From NCBI RefSeq assembly GCF_019397265.1, contig NZ_CP068985.1, positions 434,001 through 498,000 on the forward strand: a stretch of DNA of 64,000 nt. Direction: 5' to 3'. Shown one piece after another: positions 44,881 through 54,618 of the stretch. This DNA is from Nonomuraea coxensis DSM 45129 (lineage in GTDB: Bacteria > Actinomycetota > Actinomycetes > Streptosporangiales > Streptosporangiaceae). The notes beneath the pieces were generated by a model that searched no databases, was not told the DNA's origin, and worked only from the letters and a program-made list of their open reading frames with translations. The number at the start of each line of letters is the position of its first letter. Position 1 is the first letter of the stretch. Both the position numbers and the translations under genes were made by a program.

Positions 44881-45731
44881 GGTGGCTGATCACGGGCGCG
44901 GGCGGCATGCTGGCCGCCGACGTCCTCGACCGGGTGACGGGGATCGGCGAGCCGGTGCTCGCGCTCGGCCGGGCGGAGCTGGACGTGCGCGACCGGCGCG
45001 CGGTGCGCGAGTTCGTGGCCGCCTACCGGCCCGGCGTCGTGGTCAACTGCGCGGGCTGGACCGCCGTGGACGACGCCGAGACGCACGAGGCCGAGGCGCT
45101 GGCGGTCAACGGCCACGGGGTGCGGCTGCTGGCCGAGGCGTGCGAGGGCGTCGGCGCGCGGCTGCTGCAGGTGTCGACCGACTACGTCTTCGACGGGGCG
45201 GCGGCGGGGCCGTACGGGGAGGACGACCCGACGGGCCCGCTCAACGCCTACGGCCGCACGAAGCTGGCGGGCGAGCGCGCCGCCCTCGACCACGGCCAGT
45301 ACGTCGTCCGCACCGCCTGGCTCTACGGCGCCCACGGCCCCAACTTCGTCCGCACGATGATCCGCCTGGCGGAGGAGCGGCCCTTCGTGGACGTCGTGGA
45401 CGACCAGCGCGGCCAGCCGACGTGGTCCGCCGACGTGGCCGACCGCCTCGTCCTGCTGGCCCGCGCGGACGACCTGCCGCCCGGCGTCTACCACGCGACC
45501 AGCGCGGGCGAGACCACCTGGTACGGCTTCGCCAGGGAGATCTTCGGGCTGCTGGGCGCGGACCAGGACCGGGTGCGCCCGGTGCCGAGCGCCGCCTGCC
45601 CGAGGCCGGCCCGCCGCCCGGCGAACAGCGTGCTCGCCTGCCGGAGGGGCGAGCCGATCCGCCACTGGCGCGAGGCGTTGCACGCCGCCTGGCCGGTGCT
45701 GATGGGGAGCCGTCAGTGCAGTGTGGCGTAG
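44877..45731 (+). CDS. rmlD: dTDP-4-dehydrorhamnose reductase
   Basis: A 284-residue SDR: WLITGAGGMLAADVLDRV (nucleotide binding), VVNCAGWTAVDDAETHEAEA, LLQVSTDYVFDG, NAYGRTKLAGERA (Tyr-x3-Lys) and VVRTAWLYGAHGPNFVRTMI. It completes dTDP-L-rhamnose. The ATG overlaps the rmlB stop. Its last 19 bp overlap the convergent rmlC. Confidence 0.92.
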   Translation: MRWLITGAGGMLAADVLDRVTGIGEPVLALGRAELDVRDRRAVREFVAAYRPGVVVNCAGWTAVDDAETHEAEALAVNGHGVRLLAEACEGVGARLLQVSTDYVFDGAAAGPYGEDDPTGPLNAYGRTKLAGERAALDHGQYVVRTAWLYGAHGPNFVRTMIRLAEERPFVDVVDDQRGQPTWSADVADRLVLLARADDLPPGVYHATSAGETTWYGFAREIFGLLGADQDRVRPVPSAACPRPARRPANSVLACRRGEPIRHWREALHAAWPVLMGSRQCSVA

Positions 45732-46291
45732 AACTCCTTGCAGGCGCGGTAGTCGGGGAGCAGCCCGGCCGCCAGCGCCTCGGCGAGGGCCGGCGCGGCG
45801 GCGTCCTTGTCCGACAGCACCGGCTCCAGCCCGTCCGGCCAGGCGATGCCGAGATCGGGGTCGAGCGGGTGCACCCCGTGCTCCCCGGCCGGGTTGTAGG
45901 GCTGGGAGCACAGGTAGACGACGGTCGCCTGTTCGCTGAGCGCCATGAAGGCGTGCCCCAGCCCTTCGGCGACGAGCACCGCCCGCCGCGTCTCGTCGTC
46001 CAGCGCCGCCGACTCCCACCGGCCGAAGGTGGGGGAGCCGGCGCGCAGGTCCACGACCACGTCGAGGACGGCCCCGGACACGCAGGTGACGTATTTGGCC
46101 TGGCCGGGCGGCACGTCCGCGAAGTGCACCCCGCGCAGCACGCCGGCGCGCGAGACGGAGCAGTTGACCTGGGCCACGCCGAGCGGGTGCGGCAGCTCCG
46201 CGGCACGGAACGCCTCCAGGAAGGCGCCGCGCGGGTCGGTGTGAACGCGGGGGGTGAAGAGCCACGAGCCTTCGATCGAGAGGCGATCCAC
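45713..46291 (-). CDS. rmlC: dTDP-4-dehydrorhamnose 3,5-epimerase-like protein
   Basis: A 192-residue cupin. LFTPRVHTDPRGAFLEAFRA, NCSVSRAGVLRGVHFADVPP (catalytic His region), CVSGAVLDVVVDLRAGSPTF and EGLGHAFMALSEQATVVYLC, which are all RmlC family blocks. It sits on the opposite strand between rmlD and the methyltransferase, overlapping rmlD by 19 bp. Its GTG start is 101 bp from the divergent next gene, so it needs its own promoter. A second homologue is at 59719. Confidence 0.88.
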   Translation of the reverse strand: MDRLSIEGSWLFTPRVHTDPRGAFLEAFRAAELPHPLGVAQVNCSVSRAGVLRGVHFADVPPGQAKYVTCVSGAVLDVVVDLRAGSPTFGRWESAALDDETRRAVLVAEGLGHAFMALSEQATVVYLCSQPYNPAGEHGVHPLDPDLGIAWPDGLEPVLSDKDAAAPALAEALAAGLLPDYRACKEFYATLH

Positions 46292-46391
46292 GAACGCAGC
46301 ATGCCAGACGGCCGCTCCGACGCAAGCAGTTCTGGGAGGGATCTTCGATGACGACCGCAGTCCCGGCCTTACGCCCCGGGGGTGAGCCGGG

Positions 46392-47600
46392 GTGACGACC
46401 TGCCGTCTGTGCGGCGCGGACGAGCTGGCGGGGGTGGTGGACCTCGGCGCGACCCCGCCGTGCGAGCTGTTCCTGACCGCCGACCGGCTCGCCGCGCCTG
46501 AGCCGACGTACCCGCTGCACCTGCGGGTCTGCACGAACTGCTGGCTGGCCCAGCTCCCGCCGCTGATCACGCCGGAGGAGACGTTCACCGAGTACGCCTA
46601 CTTCTCCTCCTACTCGACCTCCTGGGTGGAGCACGCGCGCCGCTTCGTCGAGGACGCCGGGCCGCGCCCCGGGGACTTCGTGGTGGAGGTGGCCAGCAAC
46701 GACGGCTACCTGCTCCAGCACGTGGTCGAGCGGGGCGTGCGCTGCCTCGGCATCGAGCCGTCGGCGAACGTCGGCCGGGCCGCCAGGGAGAAGGGCGTGC
46801 CGACGCTCACCGGCTTCCTCACCCCGGAGACCGGGCGGCAGGTGCGGGCCGGGCACGGGCCGGCCGACCTGGTGGTGGCCAACAACGTCTACGCGCACGT
46901 GCCGGACGTGACCGGCTTCACGGAGGGGCTGCGGGCGCTGGTGGCCGACGGCGGCCGGGTCTCGATCGAGGTGCAGCACCTGCTGACGCTGATGGAGCTC
47001 AACCAGTTCGACACGATCTACCACGAGCACTACCAGTACTACACGGTCGCCTCCGCCCAGCGCGCCCTCGCGAGTGGCGGGCTGCACCTGGTGGACGTGG
47101 AGCTGCTGCCGACGCACGGCGGCTCGATCAGGCTGTGGGCGCGGCCGGAGGAGGCGCCGGTGTCGCAGCGGGTGGTGGACGTGCTCGCCAGGGAGAAGGC
47201 GGCCGGGCTGCACGAGCTGTCCGGGTACGCCGACTTCGCCGCCCGCGTGGCCAAGGTCCGGCGCGACCTGCTGCGCTTCCTCATCGACGCGGCCGACGCG
47301 GGCCGGACGGTGGTCGGCTACGGCGCTCCCGGCAAGGGCAACACGCTGCTCAACTACTGCGGCGTCCGGCCTGACCTGCTGGCGTACACGGTGGACCGCA
47401 ACCCGTACAAGCACGGCAGGTTCACGCCAGGCTCGCGCATCCCCGTTCTTCCGCCCGAGCGCATCGCCGCCGACCGGCCGGACTACGTGCTGGTGCTGCC
47501 GTGGAACCTGCGCGAGGAGCTGGTCGACCAGCTCTCGTACGTCCGGGAGTGGGGCGGCCGGCTGGTCTTCCCCATCCCGAGCCTGGAGGTCGTGGGATGA
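46392..47600 (+). CDS. Zinc-binding sugar C-methyltransferase
   Basis: A 402-residue SAM enzyme. The N-terminal zinc site is C-x2-C twice (CRLCGA and VCTNCWLAQ), typical of Methyltransf_13 NDP-sugar methyltransferases. The SAM domain includes FVVEVASNDGYLLQHVVERG and VVANNVYAHVPDVTGF. IYHEHYQYYT carries the catalytic His/Glu region of TylC3-like enzymes, and the C-terminal domain contains VGYGAPGKGNTLLNY. Probably C-methylates a deoxysugar. Ends by overlapping the next gene by 4 bp. Confidence 0.85.
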   Translation: MTTCRLCGADELAGVVDLGATPPCELFLTADRLAAPEPTYPLHLRVCTNCWLAQLPPLITPEETFTEYAYFSSYSTSWVEHARRFVEDAGPRPGDFVVEVASNDGYLLQHVVERGVRCLGIEPSANVGRAAREKGVPTLTGFLTPETGRQVRAGHGPADLVVANNVYAHVPDVTGFTEGLRALVADGGRVSIEVQHLLTLMELNQFDTIYHEHYQYYTVASAQRALASGGLHLVDVELLPTHGGSIRLWARPEEAPVSQRVVDVLAREKAAGLHELSGYADFAARVAKVRRDLLRFLIDAADAGRTVVGYGAPGKGNTLLNYCGVRPDLLAYTVDRNPYKHGRFTPGSRIPVLPPERIAADRPDYVLVLPWNLREELVDQLSYVREWGGRLVFPIPSLEVVG

Positions 47601-48373
47601 AGGTCGTGCTGTTCTGCGGCGGGCGCGGCACCCGCATGCGCAGCGACTTACCCGGCGGCACCATGCCGAAGCCGATGCAGCTCGTCGGCCCGCGCCCGCT
47701 GGTCTGGCACGTCATGCGCTACTACGCGCACTTCGGGCACAAGGAGTTCATCCTGTGCCTGGGCTACGGCGCCCAGCACATCAAGGACTTCTTCCTCACC
47801 TACCAGGAGACCGGCTCGAACGACTTCGTGCTGCGGGACGGGCGCGTCGAGCTGCTGTCGACGGACATCTCCGACTGGCGGATCTCGCTGATCGACACCG
47901 GGCTCGACGCCACGATCGGCGAGCGGCTGCGCCGGGTGCGCCCGTTCCTCGGCGACGACGAGATGTTCCTCGCCAACTACGCCGACGTGCTCACCGACGC
48001 CCCGCTGCCGGACATCATCGCCCGTTTCGCCGCCTCCGACGCCGGCGCGTCGATGATGGTCGTGCCGCCCACCAACACCTTCCACGTCGTGGACGTCGGC
48101 GAGGGCGGGCAGGTCGGGGCCATCACGCCGGTGGCCGAGCTGCCGCTCTGGGTCAACGGCGGCTTCTTCGTGCTGCGCCAGGAGGTCTTCGAGCACCTCC
48201 CGCGCGACGGCGACCTGGTCGCGGACGCCTGCGCCGAGCTGGCCAAGCGGGGGCGGCTGATCGCGTACCCGCACCGGGGCTACTGGCGGCCGAGTGACAC
48301 CGTGAACCAGCGCCTGGAGCTGGACAGCGCCTGGGCGAGGGGCGAGCGCCCGTGGGCGCTGTGGGAGAGGTGA
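47597..48373 (+). CDS. Sugar-1-phosphate nucleotidyltransferase (glucose-1-phosphate cytidylyltransferase-like)
   Basis: A 258-residue protein. [20 protein letters not shown] and [20 protein letters not shown] are the nucleotide-binding blocks; [19 protein letters not shown] is typical of the RfbF (CDP-glucose) group. The C-terminus [20 protein letters not shown] also fits. The nucleotide used cannot be fixed. Translationally coupled on both sides. Confidence 0.8.
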   Translation: MKVVLFCGGRGTRMRSDLPGGTMPKPMQLVGPRPLVWHVMRYYAHFGHKEFILCLGYGAQHIKDFFLTYQETGSNDFVLRDGRVELLSTDISDWRISLIDTGLDATIGERLRRVRPFLGDDEMFLANYADVLTDAPLPDIIARFAASDAGASMMVVPPTNTFHVVDVGEGGQVGAITPVAELPLWVNGGFFVLRQEVFEHLPRDGDLVADACAELAKRGRLIAYPHRGYWRPSDTVNQRLELDSAWARGERPWALWER

Positions 48374-49023
48374 CGGGCCTGCGCCCGGCGGGGCTGGGCG
48401 CGGTCGTGGCGCTCGGCGCGCACTGCGACGACCTCGCGATCGGGGCCGGCGGCACGCTGCTCACGCTCTGCGCGGGCCGCCCCGGGCTGCGGGTGGACGC
48501 GCTGGTGCTGTCCGGCGGCGGCACCGGGCGGGAGGACGAGGAGCGGGCGGCGCTCGCGGCGTTCTGCCCGGGGGCCGACCTCGCCGTCACCGTGCTGAAG
48601 CTCCCCGACGGCCGGCTGCCCGCCCACTGGGACGAGGCCAAGAACGCCCTGGAGGACCTGCGCGCCCGTACCGCGCCCGACCTGATCCTCGCCCCCTGGC
48701 GGGGCGACGCCCACCAGGACCACCGCGGCCTGGCCGGGCTCGTGCCGACCGTCTGGCGGGGCTGTCTCGCGCTCGGCTACGAGATCGTCAAATGGGACGG
48801 CGACCTCGGCCGCCCCTCCGTCTACCAGCCGCTCGCCCCGGAGACGGCCGAGGCGAAGGCGCGGCTGCTCCAGGAGCACTACCCCTCCCAGCGGCACCGC
48901 CCCTGGTACGACCGGGAGACCTTCCTCGGCCTGGCCCGCGTCCGCGGCGTCGAGTGCGGCGCCAGGTACGCCGAGGCGTTCCACACCGACAAGATCGTCA
49001 TCGACCTGGCCTCCGGAGGCTGA
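48370..49023 (+). CDS. PIG-L family deacetylase
   Basis: A 217-residue Zn-dependent deacetylase. [20 protein letters not shown] gives the AHxDD zinc motif; [16 protein letters not shown] supplies the HxxDH second site. GTG 48370 overlaps the preceding stop (GTGA) and is preferred to a GTG six codons upstream. In this cassette it probably deacetylates an N-acetyl sugar nucleotide or glycan. Confidence 0.85.
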   Translation: MTGLRPAGLGAVVALGAHCDDLAIGAGGTLLTLCAGRPGLRVDALVLSGGGTGREDEERAALAAFCPGADLAVTVLKLPDGRLPAHWDEAKNALEDLRARTAPDLILAPWRGDAHQDHRGLAGLVPTVWRGCLALGYEIVKWDGDLGRPSVYQPLAPETAEAKARLLQEHYPSQRHRPWYDRETFLGLARVRGVECGARYAEAFHTDKIVIDLASGG

Positions 49024-49025
49024 CC

Positions 49026-50045
49026 GTGCGGATTCTGTTGACCGGCCACCAGGGCTACCTGGGCACCGTGCTGGCCCCGGTGCTGGCGGAGGCGGGGCAC
49101 GAGGTGATCGGCCTCGACTCCGGCCTGTTCGCCGACTGCGTGCTCGGGCCGCCGCCCGCCGACCCCCCGGGACACGCCGTGGACCTGCGGGACGTCCCCG
49201 CCGGGGCGCTGACCGGCATCGACGCCGTCGCGCACCTCGCGGCGCTGTCGAACGACCCGCTCGGCTCGCTCGCGCCCGAGCTGACCTACGACATCAACCA
49301 CCACGCCTCCGTCCGGCTGGCCAGGCTGGCCCGCGACGCCGGGGTGCGCCGGTTCGTCTACGCCTCCACCTGCTCGGTCTACGGGGCCTCGGGCGGAGAC
49401 GCGCTGGTGGACGAGGACGCGCCGCTGCGGCCGGTCACACCGTACGCCGAGTCGAAGGTCCGGGTCGAGGACGACCTCGCGGAGCTGGCCGACGACGACT
49501 TCTCGCCGGTGTTCCTGCGCAACGCCACCGCGTTCGGGTTCTCGCCCCGGCTGCGGGCCGACATCGTGCTCAACAACCTGGCCGGGCACGCCGTGCTGAC
49601 CGGCGAGGTGCGGGTGCTGTCCGACGGCACGCCGTGGCGGCCCCTGGCGCACGCCCGCGACATCGCCGAGGCGTTCCTGCGGGCCGTCGAGGCGCCGCGC
49701 GAGGCCGTGCACGCCCAGGCGTTCAACGTGGGCACCGAGGCCAACAACGTGACCGTCAGGGAGATCGCCGACGAGGTGGTGGCGGCGGTGCCCGGCGCCG
49801 AGCTGACGATCACCGGCGAGAGCGGCGGCGATCCGCGCTCCTACCGGGTGGACTTCTCGCGCATCCGGCGGGCGCTGCCCGGCTACGAGGCCGCCTGGAC
49901 GGTCAAGGCCGGCGCGGAGGAGCTGGTGACGGCGTACCGGACGTACGGGCTGACCACGCACGACTTCGAGCGGCGCTACACGCGGCTGGCCCGGCTGGCC
50001 GACCGGCGGGAGGCGGGCACGGTCGACGCCGGGCTCCGGCCGTGA
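49026..50045 (+). CDS. NAD-dependent sugar epimerase/dehydratase
   Basis: A 339-residue extended [23 protein letters not shown] (NAD motif), [41 protein letters not shown] (Tyr-x3-Lys) and the [12 protein letters not shown] region. Acts on an NDP-sugar, with the reaction (epimerisation, dehydration or reduction) not fixed by sequence. GTG start 2 bp after the PIG-L stop. Confidence 0.85.
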   Translation: MRILLTGHQGYLGTVLAPVLAEAGHEVIGLDSGLFADCVLGPPPADPPGHAVDLRDVPAGALTGIDAVAHLAALSNDPLGSLAPELTYDINHHASVRLARLARDAGVRRFVYASTCSVYGASGGDALVDEDAPLRPVTPYAESKVRVEDDLAELADDDFSPVFLRNATAFGFSPRLRADIVLNNLAGHAVLTGEVRVLSDGTPWRPLAHARDIAEAFLRAVEAPREAVHAQAFNVGTEANNVTVREIADEVVAAVPGAELTITGESGGDPRSYRVDFSRIRRALPGYEAAWTVKAGAEELVTAYRTYGLTTHDFERRYTRLARLADRREAGTVDAGLRP

Positions 50046-51310
50046 ACGGCGAGGAGATGCACGACCTCGTCCGCCGGCTCCACCCCCTGTGCCGGAGCAT
50101 CACGGGCGACGGCGTGCGCGGCACCCTGGAGATCATCGGCGAGCACCTGCCGCTGGCCGTGCGCGAGGTGCCGACCGGGACCGAGGTGCTGGACTGGACG
50201 GTGCCGAAGGAATGGAACATCCGCGACGCCTACGTCAAGGACGCCTCCGGGCGGCGGGTGATCGACTTCCGGGAGTCGAACCTGCACGTCGTGGGCTACA
50301 GCGTGCCGGTGTCGGGGACGTACTCGCTGGCCGAGCTGCGTCCCCGGCTGCACACGCTGCCCGAGCAGCCGGGGCTGGTGCCGTACCGGACCAGCTACTA
50401 CGCCGAGACGTGGGGCTTCTGCCTCAGCCAGGACGCCCTCGACGGGCTCCGCGACGAGGACGGCCCCTTCGAGGTGCGCATCGACTCCACCCTCGCGGCC
50501 GGCTCGCTGACCTACGGCGAGTACGTCGTCCCCGGGCGGCTCCCCGAGGAGGTGATGATCTCCTGCCACGTGTGCCACCCGTCGCTCGCCAACGACAACC
50601 TGGCGGGCATCGCGGTGGCCGTGGCGCTGGCGCGGCGGCTGCGCGAGCCCCGCCACACCTACCGGTTCCTGTTCGCGCCGGGCACGATCGGGGCCATCAC
50701 CTGGCTGGCGCGCAACCGGGAGCGCCTGCACCTGGTCGCGGCCGGGCTGACGCTGGCCTGTGCGGGGGATCCGGGGGCGCTGACGTACAAGCGGAGCCGC
50801 CGGGGCGACGCGCTCGTCGACCGGGCGGTCACGCACGTGCTGCGGGACCGGCCGCACGAGGTGCTGGAGTTCTCCCCGTACGGCTACGACGAGCGCCAGT
50901 TCTGCTCGCCGGGCTTCGACCTGCCGTTCGGCAGCCTGACCAGGACCCCGTACGCGGGATACCCGGAATATCACACCTCGGGCGACAACCCGGACTTCGT
51001 GACCCCGGCGGCCATGGAGGACACCCTCGACGCCCTCACCCGGGTCGTCGAGGTGCTGGAGCACGAGCGTACGTACCTCAACCTCAGCCCGTACGGCGAG
51101 CCGCAGCTCGGCCGCCGCGGGCTCTACGGATCTCTGGGCGGCAGGAGTGACACGAAACAGGCCCAGATGGCGATGTTATGGGTGTTGAACCTGTCAGACG
51201 GAGAGCATGGCCTGCTCGACATCGCCGATCGGTCCGGACTGCCGTTCGCCGCCGTGAAGGGGGCGGCCGAGTCACTGCTGGACGCCGGATTGCTGAAGGA
51301 GAAGGCCTGA
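50042..51310 (+). CDS. DUF4910 aminopeptidase-like protein with C-terminal winged helix
   Basis: A 422-residue protein. The M28-like core shows [20 protein letters not shown] (metal-site His and Asp), [18 protein letters not shown] and [20 protein letters not shown]. Residues ~360-422 form a winged-helix-like end ([20 protein letters not shown]). This domain pair (DUF4910/DUF2172 with HTH) is recurrent in surface-polysaccharide loci; it may hydrolyse an amide on a sugar. Overlaps its neighbours by 4 and 1 bp. Confidence 0.8.
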   Translation: MNGEEMHDLVRRLHPLCRSITGDGVRGTLEIIGEHLPLAVREVPTGTEVLDWTVPKEWNIRDAYVKDASGRRVIDFRESNLHVVGYSVPVSGTYSLAELRPRLHTLPEQPGLVPYRTSYYAETWGFCLSQDALDGLRDEDGPFEVRIDSTLAAGSLTYGEYVVPGRLPEEVMISCHVCHPSLANDNLAGIAVAVALARRLREPRHTYRFLFAPGTIGAITWLARNRERLHLVAAGLTLACAGDPGALTYKRSRRGDALVDRAVTHVLRDRPHEVLEFSPYGYDERQFCSPGFDLPFGSLTRTPYAGYPEYHTSGDNPDFVTPAAMEDTLDALTRVVEVLEHERTYLNLSPYGEPQLGRRGLYGSLGGRSDTKQAQMAMLWVLNLSDGEHGLLDIADRSGLPFAAVKGAAESLLDAGLLKEKA

Positions 51311-52257
51311 TGGACCTCAAGGTCGGTGACGTGGTCGAAGTGCGGGGCGAGGCCGAGATCCGCGCCACCCTGGACGAGCGCGGCGAGCTCGACGGCCTGC
51401 CTTTCATGCCGGAGATGGCGGCCTACTGCGGCAGGCGCCTCACCGTGCACAAGGTCGCCCACAAGCTGTGCGACACCCAGACCAGGACCGGGCTGCGCCG
51501 GATGGAGCGGGCCGTGCACCTGACCGGGGCGCGCTGCGACGGCTCGGCCCACGGCGGCTGCCAGACGAACTGCTCGATGTACTGGAAGGACGCCTGGATC
51601 AGGCGGATCGGCGAGGCGCCCGCGCGGGCCGCGGAGCCGGACCGGCGCCTGCTGCCCCTGCTGGAGGTCAACACCCGCAAGCCGGACCGGCCCGACCACT
51701 ACTCCTGCCAGGCCACCGAGCTGCTGCGGGCCGCGCCCGCCTGCCTGCCGGTGCGCAGCATGGGCCAGTACGTCACCGACGTGCGCACCGGCAACGCCGG
51801 CGTGCTCCGTACCCTCCACGCGCTGCTGATCGGCGGCTTCAACCGGATCCAGGCGGTCAGCACGCGCACGCTGCCCCGGCGGCTGCGGCTCCGGGAGGGG
51901 CGGCGCTGGGGCTTCCTCAAGCCCGCCCTGCACGGCCGGACGCCGACGGCGGTGCTCGACCTGAAGCCCGGCGAGCTGGTCCGCGTCCGGTCCAAGGACG
52001 AGATCATGGCCACCCTGAACGAGCGCATGGAGAACCGCGGCCTCGGCTTCGAGGAGGAGATGGCGCGCTACTGCGGCACCGTCACCCGCGTCCAGTCCGT
52101 GGTGGAGCGCTGCGTCGACGAGCGCACCGGCGAGCTGCTGACCATGAAGACGCCCTGCGTGACGCTGGAGGACGTGGTCTGCCAGGGCCTGCACAGCCTC
52201 AACTGCCCGCGCGAGTTCGTGCCGTTCTGGCGGGAGATCTGGCTCGAACGGGTGTGA
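51310..52257 (+). CDS. Internally duplicated cysteine-rich protein of unknown function
   Basis: A 315-residue soluble protein made of two copies of one ~100-residue unit (residues ~1-97 and ~218-315) around a middle segment with YSCQATELLR. Both begin VGDVVEVR / PGELVRVR, then EIRATLDERG / EIMATLNERM, EMAAYCGR / EMARYCGT, and end in CQTNCSMYWKDAW / LNCPREFVPFWREIW. Conserved Cys residues (YCG, LCD/RCV, RCDG/VCQG, NC) could bind metal or an Fe-S cluster. Start ATG overlaps the DUF4910 stop. Not recognised; probably modifies or transfers a sugar substituent, by context only. Confidence 0.7.
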   Translation: MDLKVGDVVEVRGEAEIRATLDERGELDGLPFMPEMAAYCGRRLTVHKVAHKLCDTQTRTGLRRMERAVHLTGARCDGSAHGGCQTNCSMYWKDAWIRRIGEAPARAAEPDRRLLPLLEVNTRKPDRPDHYSCQATELLRAAPACLPVRSMGQYVTDVRTGNAGVLRTLHALLIGGFNRIQAVSTRTLPRRLRLREGRRWGFLKPALHGRTPTAVLDLKPGELVRVRSKDEIMATLNERMENRGLGFEEEMARYCGTVTRVQSVVERCVDERTGELLTMKTPCVTLEDVVCQGLHSLNCPREFVPFWREIWLERV

Positions 52258-52276
52258 CCGCACAGGAAAGGAACGC

Positions 52277-53725
52277 ATGGCGGAGACGGAACGGGTCGAG
52301 GAGGTAGGCGCCCGCGCGGGCCGCGGGCTGCGCTGGACCGTCCTCGGCAGTCTGGTGACCCGGGCCGGCTCCTTCGCCATGGGGCTGGTGCTGGCCCGGC
52401 TGCTCGCCGCCGGCGACTTCGGCGTCTACGCGGTGGCGCTGGCGGCGACGCAGATCGTCATGCACGTCAAGGACATCGGCATCCAGGCGGCGGTCATCCA
52501 CTGGCGTGGCCGCGTGGAGGACATCGCGCCGACGGCCAGCGTGCTCAACTTCGCCGTCACCACGCTGGCCTACGGCGCGTTCTGGCTGTTCGCGCCGGTC
52601 TTCGCGGGGCTGGCCGGCAACGAGGAGGCCACCGGCGTGGTGCGGCTGCTCACCGCGGTCGTCCTCATCGAGGCGTTCACCGCCGTGCGCAGCGCCGCCC
52701 TCCTGGTGCGCTTCCAGCAGGACCGGCTCACGCTCGCCATCATGGCCGGCTTCGTGGCGAACGCGGCGGTGGCGGTAAGCCTGGCCTTCGCGGGCGCGGG
52801 CGCGTACGCCTTCGCCTGGGGGCAGGTCACCGCCTCGCTGGTCACCGGGGTGCTCATCTTCTTCTGGGGCTGGCTGCCGATCAGGGTCGGCTGGGACAGG
52901 GAGACCGCGGGCAAGCTGCTGCGGATCGGGATCCCGTCGGCGGTCGGGTTCGGGCTGGAGGCCCTGCTCATGAACGCCGACTACGTCATCGTCGGCAATG
53001 TGCTCGGGGCCGAGCAGCTCGGCTACTACCTGCTGGCGTTCAACGTGTCGAGCTGGGTGCCGGGGATCATCGGCACCGCGCTGCGCTACGTGTCGCTGCC
53101 CAGCTTCTCCCGGCTGTCGGAGGACCCGGCGGCGCTGTCGGAGGGGGTGCGCAGGTCGGTGCCGGTGATGGTGGCGTTCGTGCTGCCGCCCGCGCTGGTG
53201 ATGGCCTTCCTCGCCCATCCGCTCATCACGTTCCTGTACGGCGAGCGGTGGGACTTCTCGGCCGGGGTGCTGCGCTGGCTGGCGGTCCTGATGGTGGTGC
53301 GGATGCTCATCTCGTACCTGGCGGTGGACATCCTGACCGGGCTGGGCGCGACCAGGACCACCGTCTGGCTCAACCTCGGCTGGGCGGTCGTCCTGCTGCC
53401 GGCCCTGCTCGCCGGGGCGCACCTCGGCGGGATCCGCGGCGCGGCCGTCTCGCACGCCCTGGTCGCGGTGCTGGTGGCGGTGCCCATGGCGGTGCTCGTC
53501 CTGCACCGCGTGGGAGTGCGGCTCGCGCCCGTGCTGCCCGGCCTGGTGCGCCCGGCCCTGGGCGCGGTCGTCTCCGGGACGGTGATGGCGGTCCTGGAGG
53601 GCGTCACCCGGGGCGAGCACGCGCTCGTGCAGCTCGGCGTGGCCGGCGGGGCCGGGCTGCTGGTCTTCGTGCTGATCGTGGTGCCGGGCGCGGCGCTGAG
53701 GAAACTCGTCACTAGGAGCGCTTGA
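52277..53725 (+). CDS. wzx: Polysaccharide flippase (Wzx-like, MOP superfamily)
   Basis: A 482-residue integral membrane protein with ~12-14 helices. RGLRWTVLGSLVTRAGSFAM at the start, the LARLLAAGDFGVYAVALAAT block and MNADYVIVGNVLGAEQLGYY fit the polysaccharide-synthesis (RfbX/Wzx) family. It would flip lipid-linked repeat units to the outer face. ATG with AGGAAAGGAA upstream; its stop overlaps the next ATG. Confidence 0.87.
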   Translation: MAETERVEEVGARAGRGLRWTVLGSLVTRAGSFAMGLVLARLLAAGDFGVYAVALAATQIVMHVKDIGIQAAVIHWRGRVEDIAPTASVLNFAVTTLAYGAFWLFAPVFAGLAGNEEATGVVRLLTAVVLIEAFTAVRSAALLVRFQQDRLTLAIMAGFVANAAVAVSLAFAGAGAYAFAWGQVTASLVTGVLIFFWGWLPIRVGWDRETAGKLLRIGIPSAVGFGLEALLMNADYVIVGNVLGAEQLGYYLLAFNVSSWVPGIIGTALRYVSLPSFSRLSEDPAALSEGVRRSVPVMVAFVLPPALVMAFLAHPLITFLYGERWDFSAGVLRWLAVLMVVRMLISYLAVDILTGLGATRTTVWLNLGWAVVLLPALLAGAHLGGIRGAAVSHALVAVLVAVPMAVLVLHRVGVRLAPVLPGLVRPALGAVVSGTVMAVLEGVTRGEHALVQLGVAGGAGLLVFVLIVVPGAALRKLVTRSA

Positions 53726-54618
53726 TGTCCTTCGCCGACTCGCTGGTCTCCGTGGGGGTGCCCGTCTTCAACGGCGCCGCCCGCATCGAGGGGACGATCC
53801 GCGCGGTCCTCGCCCAGGACCACCAGAACCTTGAGCTGGTCATCTGCGACAACGCCTCGACCGACCGCACCGAGGAGATCTGCCGTGACTGGGCGGCGAG
53901 CGACCCCCGCGTCGTCTACCACCGGCAGCCGGAGAACATCGGGCAGTTCCCGAACTTCGCCGACGCCATCCGGCGGGCGCGGGGCGTGTTCTACCGGTGG
54001 GCGGGCGACGACAACTGGCTGGCCCCCACGTACGTCTCCCGCTGCCTGGAGGTCTTCGCCGCCGACGAGCGCCTGCTGCTGGTCACCACGCAGCAGGCGT
54101 ACGCGGCCCCGGACGGCTCGACCAGGACCGCCCCCTACACCGGCACCGGCTACCTCGCCGACGACCCGGTGGACCGCTTCGCCGAGTGCCTGCGCATGCT
54201 CAACGAGGACCCGCTCGCCATGGACCCTCTCTACTCCCTCATGCGCCGTGAGCGGATCATGCGGGTGGACCGGGGCCGGGCCATGCTGCGCGAGGACGAG
54301 ATCTACGCGGCCCGCATGGCCCTGGCCGGGCCGTGGGGCCACGTTCCCGAGGTCCTGGCCGGCCGGGGCTGGGAGGTCCAGCAGCAGGGCGACATCGCGC
54401 GCAAGCTCGGGGTGCCCGCCTGGCAGGTCCGGGTCGCCCTGCTGCTGCAGTGCAGGGAGCTGCTGCGGGCGCTCGGCGAGGTCGGGCTGACGCCCGCGCA
54501 GCGGCGGCGGGGACGGGCGCTGGTGGCCCGGATGTACCTGCGCCGGCACGGGGTGACGGCCGTGCGCAGGGGCCGCAAGCTCATGGCGACGACCCGGCTC
54601 CTGGGGGCCGGCCGGTAG
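53725..54618 (+). CDS. Family 2 glycosyltransferase
   Basis: A 297-residue GT-A enzyme: SVGVPVFNGAARIEGTIRAV, LELVICDNASTDRTEEICRD, QPENIGQFPNFADAIRRARG and YRWAGDDNWLAPTYV, where AGDD is the metal-binding DxD equivalent. No membrane segment is evident. ATG 53725 overlaps the wzx stop. Its 3' end overlaps the convergent acyltransferase by 38 bp. Confidence 0.87.
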   Translation: MSFADSLVSVGVPVFNGAARIEGTIRAVLAQDHQNLELVICDNASTDRTEEICRDWAASDPRVVYHRQPENIGQFPNFADAIRRARGVFYRWAGDDNWLAPTYVSRCLEVFAADERLLLVTTQQAYAAPDGSTRTAPYTGTGYLADDPVDRFAECLRMLNEDPLAMDPLYSLMRRERIMRVDRGRAMLREDEIYAARMALAGPWGHVPEVLAGRGWEVQQQGDIARKLGVPAWQVRVALLLQCRELLRALGEVGLTPAQRRRGRALVARMYLRRHGVTAVRRGRKLMATTRLLGAGR

